From the NCBI GenBank assembly GCA_051745935.1, contig JBNJEM010000037.1:1-24542 (forward strand): a stretch of 24,542 bases of DNA, read 5' to 3'. Under the pieces are notes generated by a model, which ran no database searches, was not told the origin of the DNA, and saw nothing but the letters and a program-made list of their open reading frames with translations. Both the position numbers and the translations under genes were made by a program. This document shows positions 1-7,165 of the stretch, in pieces. This DNA is from JBNJEM01 sp051745935. GTDB taxonomy: Bacteria > Planctomycetota > Planctomycetia > Pirellulales > Pirellulaceae. Within the stretch, counting starts at the first letter, position 1; each line of letters starts with the position of its first letter.

Positions 1-1119
1 ATTTTGTTGACTGGGACGTCAGTCCCGCATCGCCGTGCGCGCTGTTCGTGGTTCTCATCGCGCGTACTGCCTCACCCATGCCCTCCCGGTCCATCCTCTA
101 GCCCCCTGCCCCCCCATTTTCCCGCCTCCTTCCCTGACATCTCGTCTTCCGGCGGCCATCACGCTCTGCAAATGCGTGACCAAGCTCGCAAACCCACGGC
201 GACAATGAGGGCAAAAATCAGCATGTCTGATCTCGGCTCACGGCCAATTCGGCTTCTTCTCCAGCCTCCAGTTGCCCAGCCAGTATCGCTTTGATGACTG
301 ATTCATCGGGACAATTAGTGCTGCTATCCATGTCCATATCCCTCTATAAACGCACGCTGCGTCGTGAGTTCGTGGATTGCGAGCTAGTTAGCGAGCGACC
401 AGACACTGGGCTGCTTCCAGATATCCCTACGGGAAGCCCGGGCCGGGCCAAACGGTCTGGAACCGATCTGCCGGAGACTTTTTGTCAGGGGGCCACGGGC
501 TCGTGTCATGACAGCTTGCTCTGCAGTCCGCCGCTCGAGGGAAATGCTACGATTCTATCACCCGGACCTTCAGAATGATAGAATATCCTCTTGTTGACTC
601 GCGATGCTTGTCTCCCGGATGGTCGTCCCGACACGTCCGACTGACGCTGATATGCTGTATGGCCCGGATGTTGTTCCGGAGGATTGTCCAGTCGTAACTG
701 GTTGCCGTTTATCCTCGAAACAGAACAAGGGGGCAAGCATTGCGCTTTGGAAGGCCAAAAACCTGTTCCTGGGCACGTGGCCAGGAAGCGGCAGCGTGGA
801 TGGCAGGTGTGTTGAAGCCGGGTATATTTCAGGCGGTTGAACTTGTCCGGATGGTGAACTGCCCGCCGCAACCCGTCCTTCCGTTGGTCGGACCCGCGGC
901 GGACAAAATCACCCGCGATTGGTATAGACTAGCTCACTAATGATATTCGTTTAACACGGAACACAAAGTCCGCTTACGGACTTGCCATCGGTCGCCGCTA
1001 ATTGCCTGCCTTTTAGCAGCCCAACGCAGTGCCCTTCGCGGTAGCGAATGAGGTAAGCTAGGAAAGGACATCGTACGAGACACACATCACATCATTTTCG
1101 AGACGTTTGCCCCTGAAGC
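1..1119. other. Gene-poor stretch, no recognisable gene
   Basis: I see no open frame here with recognisable protein motifs, and no RNA gene. The left part is C-rich with low complexity around 80-130. Three small palindromes stand out: TGTCATGACA at 504-513, the hairpin at 552-584 (listed separately), and AAGTCCG-CTTA-CGGACTT at 966-983. None is followed by a T-run that would mark a terminator. The stretch may be decayed sequence or the regulatory region of the small gene at 1120. Confidence 0.5.
552..584. repeat. 9-bp inverted repeat, possible hairpin
   Basis: ATTCTATCA at 552-560 is the exact reverse complement of TGATAGAAT at 576-584, with 15 bases between. No T-run follows on either strand, so a terminator is not supported. 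Chance or an operator-like site are both possible. Confidence 0.35.
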
Positions 1120-1629
1120 ATGAGTGCTACATTACAACGCGATCAAGCAATCGCACTCGTCAAGGCTAATCCGCGCAAGGCCTTGGAGAAGGCCCGGCGG
1201 GTGAGTGAGCCGTGGTTTCGTGCACAGGCTTTGTCATGGTGTGCCCGGTACACGAACGAAGATCCGATCCCGATAGCAGCGCAAGCTGCAAAAGCTGCAT
1301 CCCAGGGGGACGATGATTACAAGAGGTCGGCTGTTCGCGCTTGGGAGATTGCGGCGCTGGCTGAACGTGAATGTGTCGCGAGAGCCAGAAAGTCGCTGAA
1401 AGAAGCACTCAACCTGGCCAAAACCGTCCAGCCGATGTCATCCCGCAGCGAGGCGTTGCTTCAATTGCTTCAAGCGGCATTTGCAATCCATCGTGATGAT
1501 GCGATTGCAGCCCGTGCAACGCTACGAGGATCGTGTCCCGTCGGAGAGCATTGGAGATGCAAGCGAGCGGTCAAGGATGCGGATAAGATGGTGAAAGGGG
1601 AACTCCCACCAAGGAATTTCTTTTGGTAA
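1120..1629 (+). CDS. Small helical hypothetical protein, 169 aa
   Basis: Not recognised. The protein is rich in Ala, Lys, Arg and Glu, and looks entirely alpha-helical, with repeated short helix-turn-helix stretches (for example KARRVSEPWFRAQALSWCAR and ARKSLKEALNLAKTV) that recall TPR or HEAT-like solenoids. It has no signal peptide or membrane segment, so it is probably cytoplasmic. The start is the first ATG of the frame; no Shine-Dalgarno sequence precedes it. It stands alone, with no operon partner close by. The amino-acid composition and open length support real coding, but function is unknown. The C-terminal part (about residues 135-169, with two Cys) looks less ordered and could be frame run-off after a truncation. 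Confidence 0.55.
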   Translation: MSATLQRDQAIALVKANPRKALEKARRVSEPWFRAQALSWCARYTNEDPIPIAAQAAKAASQGDDDYKRSAVRAWEIAALAERECVARARKSLKEALNLAKTVQPMSSRSEALLQLLQAAFAIHRDDAIAARATLRGSCPVGEHWRCKRAVKDADKMVKGELPPRNFFW

Positions 1630-1793
1630 AGAGGGCGAAGAGGCCGACGGAGACAGTCCGCGTGGAATGACCTTGAACTGGTGGCTCGCTGTGAGACGAC
1701 CACAACTGTCGTAAGCTATTGCGAGAACGCGCTCGAGCTTTCGCCCCAGCCATAAGAACTGTATGTAGGAATCCAGAAAGCAGGACGTGTGAA

Positions 1794-1931
1794 ATGATCA
1801 TCAGGGGAGAAACGCCTTCGGACATTGAGGCAATATCCGAAGTTACAGAAGCAGCATTCCAGAATCATCCAATCAGCAAGCAGACAGAACAATTTAAAAA
1901 GCGGACAGACAACCCCGGAAACACTTGCTAA
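1794..1931 (+). pseudogene. GNAT N-acetyltransferase, 5' stub only
   Basis: From the ATG at 1794 the frame reads MIIRGETPSDIEAISEVTEA and continues to about NHPISKQTEQF. This is the typical first strand and helix of GNAT acetyltransferases, which usually have 150-200 residues. After about 37 residues the similarity stops and the frame ends at 1931. The acetyl-CoA-binding loop (R/Q-x-x-G-x-G/A) is absent, so the product cannot be an active enzyme. The break falls just before an 11-bp inverted repeat at 1899-1985, which suggests that an insertion or deletion removed the rest. Recognition is from the N-terminal motif only. Confidence 0.6.
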
Positions 1932-1985
1932 ACCGTTCAGAGTACAAAAGTCCGCGGGCGATCGTGAGAGGTTTTCTGTCCGCTT
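1899..1985. repeat. 87-bp segment bounded by 11-bp inverted repeats
   Basis: AAGCGGACAGA at 1899-1909 is exactly reverse-complemented at 1975-1985. The left arm lies where the GNAT reading frame stops looking like GNAT. The segment could be a small non-autonomous element or a solo remnant. No target-site duplication is obvious. Confidence 0.4.
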
Positions 1986-2035
1986 GTAAACCCAGGAACG
2001 CTGTTACGCACCGCGTTCATGGCAGAAGCATCCAG

Positions 2036-2689
2036 TCACTTTGCCATTTGGGCCTTGGCGAATAGCTTTTCCATCGTCCCCAGCCAGGCGGGAATGTCCG
2101 TCGGAACCCGCGAGGTCACAAGGTTCCCGTCACGGACTACAGCCTCATCCTTATAGTTGGCACCGCCGGCACGAAGTTCGTCAGCCATGCCCGCGTAGCA
2201 GGTCATTTTTCGGCCGTCGATTACGCCAGCCTTCACGAGCACTTGCGGACCATGGCAGATGGCAGCCACCGGTTTTCCGGCCTCAAATATTTTCCGCACG
2301 AGAGACACGATGTCCTTGTTTTGGCGTATCTTGGCGGGTGCTTTTCCGCCCGGCAGGACCAGAGCGTCGAAATCCGCCGCGGAGACGTCCTCGACCGCTT
2401 CCTCAATGATCAGGTGGATGTCGCTGTTGTACGCTTTCACTTTCGCGAGTTTCGGTCCGACCACGGTAACCTCCGCTCCCCGGTTCTTGAGGAACGCCAG
2501 GGGCATGAGGGCCTCCTGATCTTGAAACCCTTCGCCAGTTACAATGGCCACACGCAGACCGTGTAACGGCAACTGCGTTTCCGCGGCGAACGCTTTCTTT
2601 TCCACGGGCCCCCGCCCAGCGGTCAAAAAGATGAACGCCACGGTAACGATAGTGGTGATCGTTCGCAGGATGTTTCTGTTCATTGCCAT
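2036..2689 (-). CDS. Exported DJ-1/PfpI family protein, 217 aa
   Basis: Members of this class I glutamine-amidotransferase-like superfamily include proteases, chaperones, glyoxalases and amidases; the activity here cannot be assigned. Visible marks are GEGFQDQE at about 52-59 with the conserved acidic residue, VLPGGKAPA at 111-119, and the nucleophile elbow AAICHGPQVL with Cys145 and His146. Residues 1-35 form a hydrophobic export signal ending AFA|AE, so it probably acts in the periplasm, which is unusual for a family that is mostly cytoplasmic. The ATG at 2689 was chosen because GGAGG lies 8 bases upstream; a longer frame reaches 2776 but lacks such a site and would bury the signal peptide. 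It is a monocistronic gene with long flanking gaps. The family is certain, the substrate unknown. Confidence 0.9.
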   Translation of the reverse strand: MAMNRNILRTITTIVTVAFIFLTAGRGPVEKKAFAAETQLPLHGLRVAIVTGEGFQDQEALMPLAFLKNRGAEVTVVGPKLAKVKAYNSDIHLIIEEAVEDVSAADFDALVLPGGKAPAKIRQNKDIVSLVRKIFEAGKPVAAICHGPQVLVKAGVIDGRKMTCYAGMADELRAGGANYKDEAVVRDGNLVTSRVPTDIPAWLGTMEKLFAKAQMAK

Positions 2690-2697
2690 GATTTTTT

Positions 2698-2702
2698 CCT
2701 CC
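2698..2702 (-). promoter_or_regulatory. Shine-Dalgarno site of the PfpI gene
   Basis: On the minus strand GGAGG is followed by eight A-rich bases and then the ATG at 2689. This decides the start in favour of residue 30 of the longest open frame. Confidence 0.75.
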
Positions 2703-3381
2703 ATTGGGTCGACTCTCGTGGAAACAGATGAACTACCAACCAGCCGTTTGTTCCGCTTGGCCACCCGCCAGTGCACGTGCTGTTTGACGGTCTGGTAAAA
2801 ACCGCAAGACCAATGCGAAAGTCCTGACGCATCACGGGCATGCAGTTCGTTGGGCCACTCGACAACCGGCGTTAACCGAGCCGGTTTTGCTGAGTTATCT
2901 GTCTGCGGCCCGAAACACTCTTCCTACATAAAATCCACGTGCCGCGACAAACTGACGGCGTCGGCGTCAGTGTGAAGCGGCTGCGGCGCGGTCTCCGCAC
3001 TTCATTATACGTGAACCGCCAAGGTGTCTACCCACGATGCCCGGTCTTCTGCAGGCGTTGCCTATCTCCATTCATTCCGCTCACGTCTCCGCATGCGGTG
3101 GTCACGTCCGGGCACAGCCGATTATTTCCAAAAAGTGAGCCCACGTGGACATCGTGACGTACGACTAACAGACACAACCGCTTTCGAATAATGGGTTTAC
3201 GTTTACGATTCAGACGCATGGTCCGTGGAAAGGAAGGTCCACGTTTCGGGCAAACCGCAGAATTTTCAGTCTTTTTCGAACATCGCGAGACAGCAGGGTA
3301 ACAGATTTCGCATATGTATGTGTGTGGGTTCAAATCTTCCGAAGTACAACCATCACTTGAAAGGGCTGAACGATAAACACG
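2703..3381. other. Gap between divergent genes
   Basis: About 680 bases separate the divergent PfpI and four-repeat genes. It should hold both promoters, but no clear -35/-10 pair or operator stands out. No coding frame with recognisable motifs is present on either strand. The stretch near 3325-3345 (GGGTTCAAATCTTCC) recalls a tRNA T-arm but does not fold as one. Confidence 0.4.
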
Positions 3382-5265
3382 ATGCGCTACTCGGGCCTGA
3401 TTCTGGTCATTTTTCTGCCGAGTACGATATTGGCATCGGAACCCGGACCAAACTACCAGCATCTGAAGCATCTGCAGCAGATAATCGGGCACTGGCAGTA
3501 TGTTGGCAAAGATGAACGCGGTCAGCGGGTCCACGGATCCGAAACCAACACGTGGGGCCCTCACAAGAACTACGTGCGCGTGGAAGGTATGTGGCATGCC
3601 GAACCATCGCCTCCCATAACTTACGAGCTGATGATTCGTTGGGACCCTGAAACACGCCAGGAAGTACTGAACGGCATGCTCTCAAACGGAGCCGTGTTCC
3701 GTCGAGCGGGGAATTACGACAGAGAGAAAAATGCGACAATCAGCCGCGAAACCAGTATTGCCCCTGACGGAACGAAATACACGTCCGTTTGTACAATAAA
3801 GTTCGGCGATAAAAAGGATTCCTGGGCAGCCACCTGGACCAATTGCGTCCAAGATGGCGTCCGCATGCAAGATTCTCATATCAAAGCCGTGCGCGTAAAT
3901 ACGTCGCAGGCGCTGCCGAAAAAGGTGGTGCGAGAGCTCGACCACATGGTCGGGCATTGGAAAATGTCGGGACGGGCGTCGAAAGGACAACTTGAAGGTA
4001 TCTGGTCCCTCAAATGGGCTCCCGGGAAACAATGCCTCATTGGAGATTATCGGGCTTCATTGGCCGGCGAGGATTTTCGTTGTTCCGATTTGTATGGCTG
4101 GGATGCAATGGAAGAAGAGTTCGTTCTCTTGTCAGTGTTCACAGGCGGAGACATCGAAATAGGCCGCACGAAACTCATTGAACCGAGCGTCCAGAAAGGT
4201 TCCTACTCCGTGAGCATTGACGGAAAGAAATACGAGGCAACGATTGAAATCCGACGCAAGGGACATGACGAGTTCGTCGTCCGAACCACTGGGTTGGCTG
4301 ACCAGGGAATCGGTGAGCTAAAGCTACGTGGCGTCCGCATTAAAACGGATGATGGCGCTACCGGTACGACTAAGAATCGAGGGAAAAGAAAGCGGATGAA
4401 CGCGAAGGAACGCTTTCAGCGATTCTGGAATTACGCAAGCGGAACGTGGGAAACCAATGGTGGTCCTGCTCGTCTGATGTTCAAGAAGATGCCTCAGGAC
4501 AGGTACGTCCTAGTAGCCGCGGACATGCACGCCGTGATCGAATGGGACGATCACATGGGAAAGTGGAAGCAATCCAGCATCACGGACCGTGGACGGTTTG
4601 ATGTAACTTTCTCTGTCAAGGACGGTCGGCTAGTCGGTGAATCCACTGAATATTATTTCGATACGCAAGAGCGTGGATCCTCACAGTGGAGATTCGAGAA
4701 AGAAAATAACAACCGATATCGGCTGATCCTCCACAATGTGAGAAGGAATGGGAAAAAGCGACCGGACCGGACGCATGTGCTCGATCGTGTTGAAAATGTG
4801 GTTCCGTCCGCGGAAAAGACTGCGACCAAGGAGGAGTTTGACGAATACTGCGCTGCGATGGAAGGACGTTGGTACAACGTAGATGAGAAAATCGCCGAGT
4901 GGGTCGATTTTGGAAGCCTTGAAAAGAAGACCGTCTCGCATGCTACGAACACGCCGACCGCTGACGGCCAGGGACTCTCTGGAGATTTCTATGCAGGCAA
5001 AGGAGCTGGAAAATGGCTGACCGTCTGGAACCCGGTCACCCGGCAGATTCAGATTCTCTGTGTCCTCTCCGATGGTACGGTCTGGGAAGAAATTCGCTAT
5101 AAGCACCACGGAAACTGGCAATGCGAGGTGACGCTGAACCGCCCTGGTGGCACAAAACAGGCTATCCATAGTGTACTAAAGATTTCCAAAGATGGAAACA
5201 CGCATCAGTACCACGATCCTGAAAAGGCGTTGCCTCCCGGCGTCTACCATCGTGTCGCGAAGTGA
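3382..5265 (+). CDS. Secreted protein with four tandem GxW lipocalin-like units, 627 aa
   Basis: The protein starts with a signal peptide (about residues 1-18, cleaved near ILA|SEP), so it is exported. The rest divides into four units of about 140-160 residues. Each opens with a helix-like lead and a G-x-W motif: LQQIIGHWQYVG (GHW 36-38), LDHMVGHWKMSG (GHW 191-193), FWNYASGTWETNG (GTW 354-356) and YCAAMEGRWYNVD (GRW 495-497). Each then continues as alternating beta strands rich in W, Y, G and E. This opening and strand pattern fits lipocalin-like barrels such as DUF1579. A basic linker (about 330-343, KNRGKRKRMNAKER) separates units 2 and 3. Single-domain relatives are usually 150-190 residues. 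Function is unknown; binding of small hydrophobic or sugar ligands is only a guess. The start ATG has no clear Shine-Dalgarno site. Confidence 0.85.
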   Translation: MRYSGLILVIFLPSTILASEPGPNYQHLKHLQQIIGHWQYVGKDERGQRVHGSETNTWGPHKNYVRVEGMWHAEPSPPITYELMIRWDPETRQEVLNGMLSNGAVFRRAGNYDREKNATISRETSIAPDGTKYTSVCTIKFGDKKDSWAATWTNCVQDGVRMQDSHIKAVRVNTSQALPKKVVRELDHMVGHWKMSGRASKGQLEGIWSLKWAPGKQCLIGDYRASLAGEDFRCSDLYGWDAMEEEFVLLSVFTGGDIEIGRTKLIEPSVQKGSYSVSIDGKKYEATIEIRRKGHDEFVVRTTGLADQGIGELKLRGVRIKTDDGATGTTKNRGKRKRMNAKERFQRFWNYASGTWETNGGPARLMFKKMPQDRYVLVAADMHAVIEWDDHMGKWKQSSITDRGRFDVTFSVKDGRLVGESTEYYFDTQERGSSQWRFEKENNNRYRLILHNVRRNGKKRPDRTHVLDRVENVVPSAEKTATKEEFDEYCAAMEGRWYNVDEKIAEWVDFGSLEKKTVSHATNTPTADGQGLSGDFYAGKGAGKWLTVWNPVTRQIQILCVLSDGTVWEEIRYKHHGNWQCEVTLNRPGGTKQAIHSVLKISKDGNTHQYHDPEKALPPGVYHRVAK

Positions 5266-5507
5266 TGCCGGGATGGGGTTGATTGAACGTCAGCGGGTGG
5301 GTGGAGAAGAGGGCATTTAGAGCCGTTAAGAGAGAACACGTAACTTTCGAGCTACCCCGTCAGGTAAACATGATAGTTCGCCGCCGAGGTTACTCGTATG
5401 TCTTCGCTGGCTGGATGCCCTTTCTTATTGAATCAGCATCCATGACAAAGACATCTATCGCGTCTGAATGATAAACAGCATATTAGTTTTGAGTTAGGGG
5501 ATTAGAA

Positions 5508-6995
5508 ATGAAAGACAAAAACGGGTTATCGCGCCGTGCCAGCATGAAGAGCATGGGGGCTTTGGGAGCGGCAGCATTCCTGGGTGCCCAAACTGGCGGG
5601 AAATCCGCTGCGTCGAAGGATCAATCCGCTCAACTACCGGCGAGCGAGGTGCGTGAGCAGATCGAAGACAAGGTGTGGAAAACGAGCTTTGTTGACACCC
5701 ACGAACACCTCGTCGAAGAGGAGTTGCGACTTAATCCCGATGCGATGCCATTCATTCAGTGTCATGACTGGAGTCAATTGGTCGCAGGATACCTGTTTTC
5801 CGACCTTCTTACTTCTGGCCTACCCCTGCCCAAGAACTTACCTTGGTATAAGCATGACCTTTTTTCAACGAATGTTGATCCCGCAAAAAAGTGGTCGATC
5901 ATCGCACCATACTGGCCCGCCGTCAAAAATACCGGGTATGGGCAAGCTCTCCGTTTGTCACTGAAAGAGCTGTACGGCGTTACCGACTTATCGGCGGACA
6001 CAATCGAAGCGATTCAAGAGGGCTACAAGAAGACTGTCTCTCCGGGGTTTTACAAACGGATTTTGTGCGATGAGGCCCGCATTGAATCGTGTCAAGTAAA
6101 CTCGTTTGCTGGGCCCTTTTGCAAGTCGGATCAGCCCCTGCTGCTCATGCAGGATATGAATGTGATCGGAATGATACTTCATGAGGTGTTTCCTGAGGCA
6201 AAAGGATGGTCTCCCGAGGCATACTCTGGACCGACAGGGATTGACGTCAAATCGCTTGCAGATTGGCATAAGGTCATCGATTGGTGGTTCAGAAAATACG
6301 AACGTTTTGCCGTGGCCGCCAAGTCTCAGCACGCTTACTTCCGCGGCATTGACCACCCGCGGGTGCCGGCCACGCAGGTTGAGGATGCATTTGAGAAAAA
6401 TCTGGAAAACAAGCCAGTGACAAGCGAAGAGAAAAAGGCACTCGAAGATCACTTGTTCTGGTATGTCGTCAAAAAGGCCACCGAACACAGTCTTCCTGTC
6501 AAGATACACACGGGATACCACGCGGGCGAGAACAAGATGCCGCTATCCCGCCTAATGAGTAATCCTGGATCCGCTTGCGACCTGTGCCGGAATTCCCCGG
6601 ATACAGCGTTTGTTTTCATGCATATTTGCTATCCTTACTACGAGGAGCTGATCGCTCTCGCTAAGCATTATACCAACGCCTATATTGACATGTGTTGGGC
6701 CTGGATCTGTAATCCGATTGCCTCCAAGGATTTTCTCAAGAAGTATCTCGTCACCGCTCCCGCCAACAAAGTGCTGACATTTGGCGCTGACTATGTGTGT
6801 GTCGAAAACGTCGTGGGACACGCCATCATGGCCAGGCAGGGAATCACTCAAGCGCTAACCGAACTCGTTGAGGAAGGATGGTTTAGCTTGAGCGATGCGA
6901 TGGAACTGATCGATCCGATTATGCATGGCAACGCCCGAGAGCTTTTCCGCCTGAAGCAGAAGGAGCAGGCCCTGAAGCAGGCCCCATGGAGTTGA
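5508..6995 (+). CDS. Tat-exported amidohydrolase-superfamily protein, 495 aa
   Basis: This is a TIM-barrel metal-dependent hydrolase of the Amidohydro_2 type. The N-terminus has a twin-arginine signal (SRRASMKSMGALGAAAF, residues 8-24), so the folded protein is probably exported. Metal-ligand candidates are the HxH motif in FVDTHEHL (His65, His67), a strand-5 histidine in KIHTGYH (His334, His338), His372 in FMHICYPYY, and the strand-8 Asp428 in TFGADY. The positions follow the usual order of the superfamily. The insertion at about 80-270 is longer than in small members and resembles the extended relatives found in glucuronate isomerase-like and amidohydrolase groups. The substrate is not evident. 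The gene stands 240 bases after the four-repeat gene on the same strand; co-transcription is possible but not shown. A weak purine-rich stretch (GGGGATTAGAA) precedes the ATG. Confidence 0.88.
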   Translation: MKDKNGLSRRASMKSMGALGAAAFLGAQTGGKSAASKDQSAQLPASEVREQIEDKVWKTSFVDTHEHLVEEELRLNPDAMPFIQCHDWSQLVAGYLFSDLLTSGLPLPKNLPWYKHDLFSTNVDPAKKWSIIAPYWPAVKNTGYGQALRLSLKELYGVTDLSADTIEAIQEGYKKTVSPGFYKRILCDEARIESCQVNSFAGPFCKSDQPLLLMQDMNVIGMILHEVFPEAKGWSPEAYSGPTGIDVKSLADWHKVIDWWFRKYERFAVAAKSQHAYFRGIDHPRVPATQVEDAFEKNLENKPVTSEEKKALEDHLFWYVVKKATEHSLPVKIHTGYHAGENKMPLSRLMSNPGSACDLCRNSPDTAFVFMHICYPYYEELIALAKHYTNAYIDMCWAWICNPIASKDFLKKYLVTAPANKVLTFGADYVCVENVVGHAIMARQGITQALTELVEEGWFSLSDAMELIDPIMHGNARELFRLKQKEQALKQAPWS

Positions 6996-7165
6996 GGAGT
7001 CCAAGAGAGAGCCCGAGAAGTACAGTCTGGGCCGATAAAAAAGTGATTGTTGGACGCTGACTGTCTTTTATCCTGTTTTTGCGCGGGCCAAACGAAGACG
7101 CACAAACTCTGAGGGGCGAGGACGTAGCCATCGGCACTCGGTAAAGATGAGGTAGTCGGGAGGTT

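Noticed and set aside
3325..3350. A tRNA T-arm-like word (GGGTTCAAATC)
   Set aside because: The flanking bases do not pair into a T-stem, and no acceptor, D or anticodon arm can be built upstream.
5283..5471. A 62-codon frame between the four-repeat and amidohydrolase genes
   Set aside because: No ribosome binding site, no motif and odd composition; treated as non-coding.
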